DNA of 64,000 bases from an uncultured Eubacteriales bacterium (GTDB lineage Bacteria; Bacillota; Clostridia; Lachnospirales; Lachnospiraceae): positions 156,250 to 220,249 of the forward strand of contig CASFBK010000006.1 of the NCBI GenBank assembly GCA_949292785.1, read 5' to 3'. Positions within the stretch are counted from its first letter, which is position 1. Each line of letters starts with the position of its first letter. Positions 19,231 through 28,142 of this stretch are shown one piece after another. A program made the translations under genes and the position numbers. The notes beneath the pieces were generated by a model. It was not told the origin of the DNA, did no database searches, and saw only the letters and a list, made by a program, of their open reading frames with translations.

Positions 19231-20151
19231 ATGAGAAATTTGGACAAGTACAAAGGAGTCATTCCTGCATTTTATGCATGCTATGATGGAGAAGGAAACA
19301 TCAGCCCGGAGGGCGTGCAGGCTTTGACAAAATATTTTGTGGAAAAAGGAGTGAAAGGGGTTTATGTGAACGGGTCTTCCGGAGAATGTATTTATCAGAG
19401 CGTAGAAGATAAAAAGATTGTTCTGGAAAATGTAATGAAAGCGGCAGAAGGAAAACTTACCGTAATTGCACACGTTGCATGTAATAACACACAAGACAGC
19501 ATGGAGCTTGCACGACATGCACAGGAGCTTGGCGTAGATGCCATTGCGGCAATTCCACCGATTTACTTCCGTCTGCCGGAACATGCAATCGCACAGTATT
19601 GGAATGACATCAGCTCTGCGGCGCCGGATACAGATTTTGTCATTTACAATATTCCACAGCTTGCAGGAGTTGCCTTGACACAGAGTCTTTTCGCAGAAAT
19701 GAGAAAGAATCCAAGAGTTATCGGTGTTAAGAATTCCTCTATGCCGGTTCAGGACATTCAGATGTTCAAGCAGGAAGCAGGGGAAGATTATATTATCTTT
19801 AATGGTCCGGACGAACAGTTCATTAGCGGACGTGTGATTGGGGCAGAAGGAGCGATTGGCGGAACATATGGGGTAATGCCGGAGCTGTTTCTGAAAATGG
19901 ATGAACACATCAAGGCAGGCGGGATTGCAGCTGCAAGAGAGATACAGTATGACGTGGATGCGATTATCTATAAGATGTGTTCTGCACATGGCAATATGTA
20001 CGGTGTGATTAAAGCAATTCTTAAGAAAAATGAAGGTCTGGAGCTTGGCGGAGTAAGAAAACCGTTAGCCGCTCTGATTGACAGTGACAAAGAGATTGTG
20101 GAGGAAGCTGCCGGAATGATTCGTGATGCCAGAGAAAAATATCTGGCATAG
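19231..20151 (+). CDS. nanA: N-acetylneuraminate lyase (DHDPS family)
   Basis: A 306-residue class I aldolase splitting sialic acid into ManNAc and pyruvate. It has NGSSGECIYQS (the GSSGE carboxylate-binding loop), the catalytic tyrosine in FVIYNIPQLAG, and the Schiff-base lysine in VIGVKNSSMP. Membership in the DHDPS superfamily alone would not give the substrate; the nanE, yhcH and nanK neighbours do. The start follows AAAGGAGAAG. Confidence 0.93.
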   Translation: MRNLDKYKGVIPAFYACYDGEGNISPEGVQALTKYFVEKGVKGVYVNGSSGECIYQSVEDKKIVLENVMKAAEGKLTVIAHVACNNTQDSMELARHAQELGVDAIAAIPPIYFRLPEHAIAQYWNDISSAAPDTDFVIYNIPQLAGVALTQSLFAEMRKNPRVIGVKNSSMPVQDIQMFKQEAGEDYIIFNGPDEQFISGRVIGAEGAIGGTYGVMPELFLKMDEHIKAGGIAAAREIQYDVDAIIYKMCSAHGNMYGVIKAILKKNEGLELGGVRKPLAALIDSDKEIVEEAAGMIRDAREKYLA

Positions 20152-20174
20152 CAAGAGGGGTAGGAGGAGAAAAT

Positions 20175-21680
20175 ATGCAAGGTTTTACTATAGTGGATTT
20201 AATTATTTTAATTGTATATCTGGCAGCAGTATTATTTGCCGGACTTCATTTTGCAAAAAAAGAAATGAAGGGGAAAGAATATTTCAAGGGAGATGGAAGC
20301 ATCCCCTGGTGGGTTACTTCCGTATCTATTTTTGCCACACTGCTAAGTCCGATTTCCTTCCTTTCTCTGGCAGGAAACTCTTATGCAGGAACCTGGATTA
20401 TGTGGTTTGCACAGCTTGGAATGTTGTTGGCAATTCCTATTACCATTAAGTTCTTTTTACCAATCTACAGTAAGTTAGATATTGATACCGCATATCACTA
20501 TCTGGAGCTTAGATTTGGAAGTAAAGGGCTTCGTGTATTGGGCGCCATTATGTTCATTATTTATCAGATTGGGCGGATGTCCATTATTATGTATCTGCCT
20601 TGTATGGTGCTTGCAAGTCTGACCGGTATCAGTGTAAATGTATTGATTATTATTATGGGGGTAATCGCAATTATCTATTCCTATACCGGTGGACTAAAAT
20701 CCGTGCTTTGGACAGATTTTATTCAAGGCTCCGTGTTACTTTTAGGTGTTACCTTTGCATTGGTATTTCTGCTTGCACACCTCGATGGTGGAATCGGTGC
20801 AATCTTCCAGGCATTCACCACAGAGCATAAGTTCCTTGCAGTGGACCAGCCGGTTTTCAATCCGAATATCTTAAGAGACAGCGTCTTTATTATGATTGTA
20901 GGCGCCGGATTCAATACCATGGGTTCCTATGTGTCCAGTCAGGACATTGTACAGCGTTTTACTACCACGACGGACCGAAAGAAATTAAATAAAATGATGC
21001 TGGCAAATGGTGGTCTATCTATTTTTATTGCAACCGTATTTTACTTAATCGGTACAGGCTTATATGTATTCTATCAGCAGAATGCACTTCCGCCGGCAGC
21101 AGCACAGGATCAGATTTTTGCATCCTACATTGCATTTGAGCTTCCGGTTGGTATTACAGGACTTCTTCTGGCGGCAATCTATGCAGCAGCACAGTCTACG
21201 CTTTCTACCGGACTGAACTCTGTGGCATCCAGCTGGACACTGGATATTCAGGCGCGCCTTTCTAAGAAGGAATTAAGCTTTGAAAAGCAGACCAAGATTG
21301 GACAGTATGTATCTCTGATCGTAGGAATCTTTTCCATTGTAGTAGCTATGGTACTGGCAAACGGCGGAGTAAAATCTGCATACGAATGGTTCAACGGATT
21401 TATGGGACTGGTGCTTGGTATTTTGGTAGGAACCTTTATTCTTGGTGCATTTACCAAAAAAGCCAATACCTTCGGTGCAACTCTGGCATTTATTGCAGCA
21501 TCGGTAGTAATGATCTGCATCAAATACTTTGTACCGGCTGAGGATGTTTCCATCTGGTCTTACTCCATTATTTCTATTGCAGTATCCTTAGTAGTAGGAA
21601 TTCCTGCAAGTCTTATCTGGAGAAAAATAAAGGGAGATACTTCTGTACCGGCATCAAATACCACCATCTACAAAAACTAG
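20175..21680 (+). CDS. Sodium:solute symporter, probable sialic acid transporter
   Basis: A 501-residue SSS-family carrier with about 13 membrane helices. The N-terminus (VDLIILIVYLAAVLFAGL) and YFKGDGSIPWWVTSVSIFATLLSPIS are typical of the family. Position inside the nan operon between nanA and yhcH makes sodium-driven sialic acid uptake the natural reading. AGGAGG lies just before the start. Many related gut Firmicutes use an ABC sialic acid transporter; here the carrier is a secondary one. Confidence 0.9.
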   Translation: MQGFTIVDLIILIVYLAAVLFAGLHFAKKEMKGKEYFKGDGSIPWWVTSVSIFATLLSPISFLSLAGNSYAGTWIMWFAQLGMLLAIPITIKFFLPIYSKLDIDTAYHYLELRFGSKGLRVLGAIMFIIYQIGRMSIIMYLPCMVLASLTGISVNVLIIIMGVIAIIYSYTGGLKSVLWTDFIQGSVLLLGVTFALVFLLAHLDGGIGAIFQAFTTEHKFLAVDQPVFNPNILRDSVFIMIVGAGFNTMGSYVSSQDIVQRFTTTTDRKKLNKMMLANGGLSIFIATVFYLIGTGLYVFYQQNALPPAAAQDQIFASYIAFELPVGITGLLLAAIYAAAQSTLSTGLNSVASSWTLDIQARLSKKELSFEKQTKIGQYVSLIVGIFSIVVAMVLANGGVKSAYEWFNGFMGLVLGILVGTFILGAFTKKANTFGATLAFIAASVVMICIKYFVPAEDVSIWSYSIISIAVSLVVGIPASLIWRKIKGDTSVPASNTTIYKN

Positions 21681-21697
21681 GAAAAGGGGGAATTACT

Positions 21698-22147
21698 ATG
21701 ATTTTCGGAAATTTGAACAATCTTGGGGAGTTCTCGTTTTTAGAAGAGAAGGTAAGGGAATGCTTTGCATATGCGAAAAGTCATGATTTGGCTTCTTATG
21801 AGAAAGGAAGCCATGAAATTGACGGAGAGCGTCTGTTCGTAAATATCGTGGAGTATACTACCACGACGCCTGAGGAGCGTTTTTGGGAGGCGCATAAGAA
21901 TTATCTTGACGTGCATGTTATGCTTCACGGAACAGAGCAGATTGATGTAAACTTTATTCAGAATATGAAGCTAAAGGAGTTTGTAGCGGAGGAAGATTTT
22001 CTTCCCATGGAGGGAGAGAAGAACAGCTCTGTCATTTTAAGAGACAACGACTTCTTAATCTGCTATCCCAGTGATGGACATCGAACCGCAGTTGCAGTGA
22101 ACGAACCGCAGACCATTAAAAAAGCAATTTTCAAAGTACGTGTATAA
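21698..22147 (+). CDS. YhcH/NanQ family protein (DUF386)
   Basis: A 149-residue cupin-like protein of the YhcH/YjgK/YiaL family. Visible metal-site motifs are EAHKNYLDVHVMLHG and LICYPSDGHRTAVAV. In E. coli the homologue NanQ has been linked to anomer conversion of sialic acid before the lyase step. It closes the first nan transcription unit; a strong terminator follows at 22152. Confidence 0.88.
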   Translation: MIFGNLNNLGEFSFLEEKVRECFAYAKSHDLASYEKGSHEIDGERLFVNIVEYTTTTPEERFWEAHKNYLDVHVMLHGTEQIDVNFIQNMKLKEFVAEEDFLPMEGEKNSSVILRDNDFLICYPSDGHRTAVAVNEPQTIKKAIFKVRV

Positions 22148-22151
22148 AGGT

Positions 22152-22194
22152 TCAGGAGTTTTCCAAAAGATTGCGGAAAACTCCTGATTATACT
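22152..22194 (+). terminator. Intrinsic terminator after yhcH
   Basis: TCAGGAGTTTTCC (22152-22164) pairs perfectly with GGAAAACTCCTGA (22175-22187); the tail TTATACT is a weak T-run. Confidence 0.75.
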
Positions 22195-22199
22195 ATAAT
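22171..22199 (+). promoter_or_regulatory. Promoter of nanK-rpiR-nagA, overlapping the terminator
   Basis: TTGCGG (22171-22176), a 17-base spacer, TATAAT (22194-22199). The -35 box lies in the loop and 3' arm of the yhcH terminator. Confidence 0.6.
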
Positions 22200-22225
22200 A
22201 ATCGTAAAGAGCATAAGGAGTTACT

Positions 22226-23113
22226 ATGAAAAAATATGTATGCATAGATATTGGAGGAACGGCTATGAAGTATGGTTTGATAGCCGACGAGGGGAAAATT
22301 CTTTGCAGATATGAACAGAAGACAGAAGCCGGTAAGGGCGGGCCTGCTATTTTAGAAAAGACATTGGGGATAGTAGAGAATTTTCGCAGAACGGAAGAAA
22401 TTGAAGGTATCTGTATATCCACGGCGGGAATGGTGGATATCGAAAAGGGAGAAATCTTCTATTCCGCTCCTTTGATACCTGATTATGCGGGAACGAAGTT
22501 CAAAGAGACCATGGAAGCGCGTTTTCAGGTGCCCTGTGAAGTGGAAAATGATGTGAACTGTGCCGGACTTGCGGAATATGCTGCAGGCGCTTCTAAAGGA
22601 AGCAGAGTGGCAGTGATGCTTACCATAGGAACCGGAATCGGCGGAAGTATCATAATCAATGGTGAGGTGTTTCATGGATATTCCGGCAGTGCATGTGAAG
22701 TAGGCTACATGCATATGGCAGAAAGTGATTTCCAGACGCTCGGAGCTGCCAGTATTTTGACAAAAAAGGTTGCCCAGTGGAAACAGGAACCGGAGGAGCT
22801 TTGGAGTGGATACCATATTTTTGAAGAAGCAAAGCGGGGGGATGCACTTTGCAACCGTGCCATTGATGAGATGGTGGACGTGTTAGGGCAGGGGATTGCC
22901 AATATTTGTTATGTGGTAAATCCGGAAGTGGTTGTGCTTGGGGGCGGCATCATGGCACAGAAGGAATTTTTAAAAGCTAAGATTGAACATGCAGTGGAAA
23001 AATACCTTGTTTCCGGTATTGCAAAACACACCAGAATTGCATTTGCGCAGTTCGGAAATGACGCGGGGATGTTGGGGGCATTTTATCATTTCTGTCAGCG
23101 TCAGGGAAGCTAG
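22226..23113 (+). CDS. nanK: ROK-family N-acetylmannosamine kinase
   Basis: A 295-residue sugar kinase. It has the ATP loop DIGGTAMKYG, catalytic Asp in VENDVNCAGLAEY, and LTIGTGIGGSIIINGE. The CxCGxxGC zinc motif seen in E. coli NanK and many ROK proteins is absent; that place reads HMAESDFQTLGAAS. Context (nan and nag genes) supports ManNAc as substrate, giving the substrate of NanE; related ROK glucokinases cannot be excluded from sequence alone. Confidence 0.82.
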   Translation: MKKYVCIDIGGTAMKYGLIADEGKILCRYEQKTEAGKGGPAILEKTLGIVENFRRTEEIEGICISTAGMVDIEKGEIFYSAPLIPDYAGTKFKETMEARFQVPCEVENDVNCAGLAEYAAGASKGSRVAVMLTIGTGIGGSIIINGEVFHGYSGSACEVGYMHMAESDFQTLGAASILTKKVAQWKQEPEELWSGYHIFEEAKRGDALCNRAIDEMVDVLGQGIANICYVVNPEVVVLGGGIMAQKEFLKAKIEHAVEKYLVSGIAKHTRIAFAQFGNDAGMLGAFYHFCQRQGS

Positions 23114-23143
23114 GGGATAGGATAAGTAAAGGATGGCTGTAGA

Positions 23144-23986
23144 ATGGAATATTATGTGAAGTCGGTAGTTCCGATTATAGAGTCGAATTACGATAATTTT
23201 ACGAATGTGGAAAAAAACATTGCAGATTTTTTTATACAAAATCGGAAAAAGATGGATTTTTCTGCAAAAACCATATCAGAAAGCTTATATGTGTCGGAAG
23301 CGTCTCTGTCACGTTTTGCAAAGAAATGCGGCTACAGGGGCTATCGGGAATTCATTTATCAGTACGAAGAGAATTTTGTGGAGAAGCAGGAGTCCATTAC
23401 CGGAAATACCAGAAGCGTGTTAAATGCGTACCAGGAGCTTTTGAATAAGACCTATAGTCTGGTGGACGAGGCGCAGATTGTCAGAATTGCCCGATATTTG
23501 AATCAGGCAGAACGTGTGCTGGTATGCGGAAAAGGAAGCTCTGGTCTTGCGGCGAGCGAGATGGAAATCCGCTTTATGCGGATTGGCGTGGATATTGATT
23601 CTATTATAGATACAGACCTTATGCGGATGCAGGCAGTATTTCAGAACGAGCGAAGCATGGTTTTTGGAATCAGTATCAGCGGTGCAAAGGAAGAGGTATT
23701 GTATCTGTTGAAGGAAGCGCATCGAAGAGGCGCAAAGACCGTACTTTTGACAGCGAAAAATAAGGATATCTTTGATGAATTTTGTGATGAAGTGGTGTTG
23801 CTTCCGTCTATGAAGTATTTAAACCATGGGAATGTCATATCCCCGCAGTTTCCGATTCTTGTGATGCTGGATATTATATATTCTTACTATATTGAAAAGG
23901 ACAAATACGTGAAAGAGATTTTACATGATAATACATTACGGGCGTTAGAGGAAGGAAAAGCGCAGCCAAGAAGAGTATTAGAATAA
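23144..23986 (+). CDS. RpiR/MurR-family regulator
   Basis: A 280-residue regulator with an N-terminal helix-turn-helix (about 15-90; FSAKTISESLYVSEASLSRFAKKCGY) and a C-terminal SIS phosphosugar-binding domain (about 120-260; VLVCGKGSSGLAASEME and VFGISISGAKEEVL). It sits between nanK and nagA, so it probably senses an amino-sugar phosphate such as GlcNAc-6-P or ManNAc-6-P and controls the nan, nag genes of both transcription units. Confidence 0.88.
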   Translation: MEYYVKSVVPIIESNYDNFTNVEKNIADFFIQNRKKMDFSAKTISESLYVSEASLSRFAKKCGYRGYREFIYQYEENFVEKQESITGNTRSVLNAYQELLNKTYSLVDEAQIVRIARYLNQAERVLVCGKGSSGLAASEMEIRFMRIGVDIDSIIDTDLMRMQAVFQNERSMVFGISISGAKEEVLYLLKEAHRRGAKTVLLTAKNKDIFDEFCDEVVLLPSMKYLNHGNVISPQFPILVMLDIIYSYYIEKDKYVKEILHDNTLRALEEGKAQPRRVLE

Positions 23987-24007
23987 GAAAGGATTTGAGG
24001 TGAAAAG

Positions 24008-25135
24008 ATGATTATAAAAAATGTGAAAGTATTTACAGAAAATAAAACGTTTGAAGACAAAGAAATCGTTATCAGGGATGGCGTTTTTGCAGAAAGCAGC
24101 GAAGATGGAGAAGTATTAGATGGAGAAGGCTGCTATGCCATTCCGGGACTGATTGACCTCCATTTTCATGGATGTATGGGATATGATTTCTGTGATGGGA
24201 CCAAGGAGGCAATCGCGGAAATTGCAAAGTATGAGGCATCTATCGGAGTAACAGCGATTGCTCCTGCGACCATGACCCTGCCGGTGGCGGAATTAGAACG
24301 GATACTGTCAGTGGCAGCAGAATATAAAAAGGAAGCGTCAAAGGGCGCAGACCTCATAGGAATTAATATGGAGGGTCCCTTTATCAGTCAAGAAAAGAAA
24401 GGGGCACAGGATGAACGCTATATTGCGTCCTGTGATGTTTCTATCTGCCAGAGATTTTTAGAGGCATCGGAAGGACTTGTAAAGTTCGTTGGAATTGCAC
24501 CGGAAAAGAGCGGGGATTCCCTGAAGTTTATCGAAGAAGTAAAGGACAAGGTGAACGTGTCCCTTGCCCATACCAATGCGGATTACGATACGGCAAAGGC
24601 GGCATTTGATGCAGGTGCGAACCATGCCGTGCATTTGTATAATGCCATGCCGGCGTTTACCCATCGTGCACCCGGAGTGATAGGGGCGGTATCAGACAGC
24701 GAACATGTGATGTCAGAGCTGATTTGTGATGGGGTTCATATCCATCCTTCGGTGGTACGTGCCACATTTAAGATGATGGGAGAAGAGCGAATCATTTTGA
24801 TTAGTGACAGCATGCGTGCAACCGGTATGCCGGATGGACAGTATACTCTGGGCGGTCTGAATGTAAATGTAACAGGAAATCGTGCCACACTGGCGTCAAA
24901 CGGAGCGCTTGCAGGTTCTGCCACCAATCTGATGGACTGTGTGAGAGTAGTAGTAAAACAGATGGGAATTCCTTTAGAGACTGCTGTTGCATGCGCAACT
25001 ATGAATCCAGCTAAAAGTCTGGGCGTGTATCAGGAGTATGGTTCGATTACTACCGGAAAGAAAGCAAATGTGGTATTATTGAATCAGGAATTAGAGTTGA
25101 AAGCTGTCATAAAAGACGGTCATCTCTTAGCTTAA
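24008..25135 (+). CDS. nagA: N-acetylglucosamine-6-phosphate deacetylase
   Basis: A 375-residue amidohydrolase removing acetate from GlcNAc-6-P. The metal-binding region PGLIDLHFHGCMGYDF, INMEGPFISQEKKGAQ with the metal-binding Glu, SLAHTNADYDTA, HLYNAMPAFTHRAPG, and the catalytic Asp in LISDSMRATG are all present. It joins nanE to nagB in the pathway. It follows rpiR by 21 bases. Confidence 0.95.
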   Translation: MIIKNVKVFTENKTFEDKEIVIRDGVFAESSEDGEVLDGEGCYAIPGLIDLHFHGCMGYDFCDGTKEAIAEIAKYEASIGVTAIAPATMTLPVAELERILSVAAEYKKEASKGADLIGINMEGPFISQEKKGAQDERYIASCDVSICQRFLEASEGLVKFVGIAPEKSGDSLKFIEEVKDKVNVSLAHTNADYDTAKAAFDAGANHAVHLYNAMPAFTHRAPGVIGAVSDSEHVMSELICDGVHIHPSVVRATFKMMGEERIILISDSMRATGMPDGQYTLGGLNVNVTGNRATLASNGALAGSATNLMDCVRVVVKQMGIPLETAVACATMNPAKSLGVYQEYGSITTGKKANVVLLNQELELKAVIKDGHLLA

Positions 25136-25187
25136 AACAAGAAGTCGGGATAAGAAATTAGAATCAAAATTTGGGATTAGAAGCATT

Positions 25188-25871
25188 ATGAGATATGAAA
25201 ATATAGTAACCGGACAATTTAAAAGCCGCCCAAACCGTTTTATTGCCATGGTAGAGATTGATGGGAAAATAGAAAAGTGCCATGTGAAAAATACCGGAAG
25301 ATGCAGGGAACTGCTTCTACCGGACGCAGAGATATATCTGGAAAAGAGCGGAAATCCCCAGCGGAAGACTGCCTACGACCTGATAGGCGTCAAAAAGGGA
25401 GAGCTTCTGATTAACATGGATTCTCAGGCGCCTAATAAGGCGGTAAAGGAATGGCTGGAAGAGGAAGCGTATTTTAAGCATGTAACTTTTATAAAGCCGG
25501 AATGTAAATACGGCAATTCCAGAATTGACTTTTATCTGGAAACAGAAGAAGGACGGAAAATATTTATAGAAGTAAAGGGGGTTACCTTAGAGGAAGAGGG
25601 GATAGCAAGATTTCCCGATGCGCCAACAGAGCGGGGGATTAAGCATATTCAGGAGCTGCAGCAGGCAGTGGCGGAAGGCTATGAGGCTTATATCCTTTTT
25701 GTTATCCAGATGAAGGAAATCCGGCAGTTTGAACCAAACGACAGAACCCATCAGGCATTCGGTGATGCCTTAAGGGAGGCAAAGAAGCATGGAGTGAGTA
25801 TCTTAGCTTACGATTGTGTAGTGACAAGGGACAGTATGAGGCTGGACAACCCGGTGAAGGTTCAAATATAA
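25188..25871 (+). CDS. sfsA: SfsA family protein
   Basis: A 227-residue SfsA (sugar fermentation stimulation) protein. It has the N-terminal OB-like part with FIAMVEIDGKIEKCHVKNTGR and the nuclease-like C-terminal domain with SRIDFYLE and FIEVKGVTLEEEGIARFPDAPTERG. E. coli SfsA binds DNA non-specifically; the true function is unsettled. The gene is 52 bases after nagA and probably shares its transcript, ending at the terminator at 25886. Confidence 0.93.
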   Translation: MRYENIVTGQFKSRPNRFIAMVEIDGKIEKCHVKNTGRCRELLLPDAEIYLEKSGNPQRKTAYDLIGVKKGELLINMDSQAPNKAVKEWLEEEAYFKHVTFIKPECKYGNSRIDFYLETEEGRKIFIEVKGVTLEEEGIARFPDAPTERGIKHIQELQQAVAEGYEAYILFVIQMKEIRQFEPNDRTHQAFGDALREAKKHGVSILAYDCVVTRDSMRLDNPVKVQI

Positions 25872-25885
25872 GGATTTGAAAGAAG

Positions 25886-25926
25886 AACAGCCCATTAGAT
25901 GTTAGGTCTAATGGGCTGTTTTTGTG
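25886..25926 (+). terminator. Intrinsic terminator after sfsA
   Basis: AACAGCCCATTAGA (25886-25899) pairs perfectly with TCTAATGGGCTGTT (25907-25920), followed by TTTG. Confidence 0.9.
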
Positions 25927-25964
25927 TTTCGTTTTGTATACGGTGTATTTTGATACACGGTAAA

Positions 25965-27248
25965 TTATTCTTCGCCGTCTTCCTGTATATTTTCCGGAAG
26001 ACGCATAAATATCTTATTGATACGGTTTTTCTCCATATCCTCTACTCGAAGAAATACACCCTCCGGGGTAGTGGCACATTCGCCTACGGTAGGCAGATGG
26101 TCTAAAAGACCAATCATATATCCGCCAATGGAATCATAATCTTCAGATTCCCATCCCAATTCCAGGGTAGAGCATAAGTCTTCCAGATTCATGGAGCCCT
26201 GTACCATATATTCATAATCATTAATTTGCTGAATCGGGTCTTCCTCGTCCATATCGTATTCGTCACGGATTTCTCCAACGATTTCCTCTAACAGGTCTTC
26301 TAAGGTAATCAGACCTGCCGTAGCACCGTATTCGTCCAGAACAATAGCAATATTGATGGAAGATTTCTTCATTTCAATCAGAAGTTCCGAAGTATTCTTG
26401 TGCTCATAGGTGTAGTAAGGTTTTCTTAAAATATCCCGAATGGAAAAGCTTTCCTTATCTTCATAGAGCAGTAAATCCTTCATGTTGATAATACCAATCA
26501 CATTGTCCGTAGAGTCTTCGTAAACCGGAAGCCGTGTGAACTTGTCCTCCCGAAAAATATCAATCAGCTCCTGATATGTACTGTTGATATCTGCAAAGGT
26601 CATATCAATCCGGGGAACCATAACCTCCTTTGCCTGCGCATCACCAAAGTCGAATACATTGTTAATCATTTCACGCTCTTCTGTTTCAATAACACCTTCC
26701 TCATGGCTTACATCCACAATAGTACGAAGCTCGTCCTCTGTCATGGTATTCTGCGCACCATTGGCATCTACACGAAGCAGTCTTAAAAGACCAAGAGCCA
26801 GTTTGTTCACAATAAAAATCACCGGAGTCAGTATCTTCATAAGAGTGCTGATGATACCGGCATAAACAAGGGAAATCTTGTCAGCGTGAATGGTGGCAAG
26901 GGTTTTCGGAGAAATTTCACCGAAAATTAGAACAAGCAGGGTTAAAATACCCGTTGCAATACCAGCGCCTGCACTTCCGAATGTCTTTGTTGCCAGAGTC
27001 GTTGCCAGAGAAGATGCAGAAAGATTTACAATATTATTTCCGATAAGAATAGCGGAAAGCATTTTTCCTGAATTCTCTGTAACCTCCAGTACGCGTTTTG
27101 CCTTTTTATTGCCTTCATCGGCAAGGGCGCGCATACGAATCTTGTTCGAGGTGGTAAGTGCAGTTTCCGCAGAAGAAAAGAATGCGGATAACATTAATAA
27201 AACAACAATAACTATTAATTGTATGACGTCACTTGTGTCCAAGTACAT
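25965..27248 (-). CDS. CNNM/HlyC-CorC family membrane protein with CBS domains
   Basis: A 427-residue protein. The N-terminal DUF21/CNNM domain has about four membrane segments ([22 protein letters not shown] and others, to about residue 170). A CBS pair follows (about 205-325, starting [13 protein letters not shown]), then a CorC_HlyC domain to the C-terminus. Relatives are linked to magnesium or other cation efflux and are often mislabelled haemolysin. The start at 27248 follows AAAGGAGAG. It is monocistronic and convergent with sfsA. Confidence 0.9.
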   Translation of the reverse strand: MYLDTSDVIQLIVIVVLLMLSAFFSSAETALTTSNKIRMRALADEGNKKAKRVLEVTENSGKMLSAILIGNNIVNLSASSLATTLATKTFGSAGAGIATGILTLLVLIFGEISPKTLATIHADKISLVYAGIISTLMKILTPVIFIVNKLALGLLRLLRVDANGAQNTMTEDELRTIVDVSHEEGVIETEEREMINNVFDFGDAQAKEVMVPRIDMTFADINSTYQELIDIFREDKFTRLPVYEDSTDNVIGIINMKDLLLYEDKESFSIRDILRKPYYTYEHKNTSELLIEMKKSSINIAIVLDEYGATAGLITLEDLLEEIVGEIRDEYDMDEEDPIQQINDYEYMVQGSMNLEDLCSTLELGWESEDYDSIGGYMIGLLDHLPTVGECATTPEGVFLRVEDMEKNRINKIFMRLPENIQEDGEE

Positions 27249-27404
27249 CTCTCCTTTCAATACATAAATATAACGGAAAAGAGAGGTATTTGCAAGGATT
27301 TCAGAAAAATTTCAGAAATTGTACAAAAATTTTATCAGATGGGAATAGGAGAAACATAAAAAGAATATGATGAAATAGAATGATTTAGAGGATGAGGAAG
27401 AGAA

Positions 27405-27779
27405 ATGGAAAAAGGAAATATCAAACAGACATGGGTATTATCCATACTAAAGATTTTGCTGTTTATGTATATTATTACGGGAATTCTTCTGGTAATTTTA
27501 GCAGGGATGCTCTATAAGATGCAGTTAAGTGAGGGAGTGGTATCGGCAGGCATTGTGGTAATCTATGTAGTATCCGGATTTTTGGGCGGATTTCTGGCAG
27601 GAAAAATCATGAAGACCAGAAAGTTTTTGTGGGGAATGCTTATGGGCGGATGTTATTTTTTGATTTTGATTGCAGGCTCTGTTGCATTTCAGCACGGAAT
27701 TGGGATGGAGCTTAGCCGCTTTTTTACAACCCTGGTCTTATGCATCGGCTCCGGCATGATTGGTGGTATGGCAAGCTGA
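27405..27779 (+). CDS. Small membrane protein, TIGR04086 family
   Basis: A 124-residue protein with four predicted membrane helices, at about 14-36, 46-66, 73-95 and 102-122. Pattern and length fit the TIGR04086 family of clostridial membrane proteins of unknown function. The start follows GAGGAAGAGAA. It lies a few kb from the SCIFF locus, but no functional link can be read from the sequence. Confidence 0.7.
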   Translation: MEKGNIKQTWVLSILKILLFMYIITGILLVILAGMLYKMQLSEGVVSAGIVVIYVVSGFLGGFLAGKIMKTRKFLWGMLMGGCYFLILIAGSVAFQHGIGMELSRFFTTLVLCIGSGMIGGMAS

Positions 27780-27788
27780 GAGGGGAGA

Positions 27789-27977
27789 TTAATCCCCTCC
27801 CGGTCCATCCTTTCTTGGACGGCTGCTTTCCGGCAGCGGTTCTACCGGTTCTACAACACGGTTCGTACAGTAATGACTGTCGGATTCTTTGTTCTGTGCA
27901 TGAGTAATTCCGGCATCTTTTGGTAAATCAACTTCAGGAATATTTCCATCGTCATATACATTTTTACTATTTTTCAT
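27789..27977 (-). CDS. Small hypothetical protein (62 residues)
   Basis: A short hydrophilic protein with a good ribosome site (GAAAGGAAAAACTTCAT before the ATG). It has no membrane helix and one cysteine, is acidic and proline-rich (PKDAGITHAQ in the middle, EPVEPLPESS), and ends in RPRKDGPGGD. Nine bases separate its end from the convergent membrane protein gene. I do not recognise the family. The clean start site and biased composition favour a real gene. Confidence 0.5.
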   Translation of the reverse strand: MKNSKNVYDDGNIPEVDLPKDAGITHAQNKESDSHYCTNRVVEPVEPLPESSRPRKDGPGGD

Positions 27978-28042
27978 ATGAAGTTTTTCCTTTCTATCTA
28001 TTAGGTATCAATATAAGGATGTCCCCAAAAAAGAAAATTATG

Positions 28043-28102
28043 TTGACAGTTAAGATTTTTTTAAGATTTTCATTGAGTTTTAATTCCGGAATGCCTATTA
28101 TA
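28043..28102 (+). promoter_or_regulatory. Promoter region of the two-component system with 11-base direct repeats
   Basis: TTAAGATTTTT (28050-28060) and TTAAGATTTTC (28061-28071) are direct repeats with exact 11-base period, the spacing bound by OmpR/PhoB-family regulators. A TTGACA lies at 28043-28048 and a TATAAT at 28097-28102. Autoregulation by the downstream regulator is an inference. Confidence 0.5.
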
Positions 28103-28142
28103 ATTACAGATGTAAACAAAGGAAGTAAGGAGTTAATGAGAG

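Noticed and set aside
19156-19989. 277-codon open frame antisense to nanA
   Set aside because: It lies wholly over a gene with clear family motifs on the other strand, has no ribosome site, and reads as low-complexity Cys/His/Ile-rich sequence.
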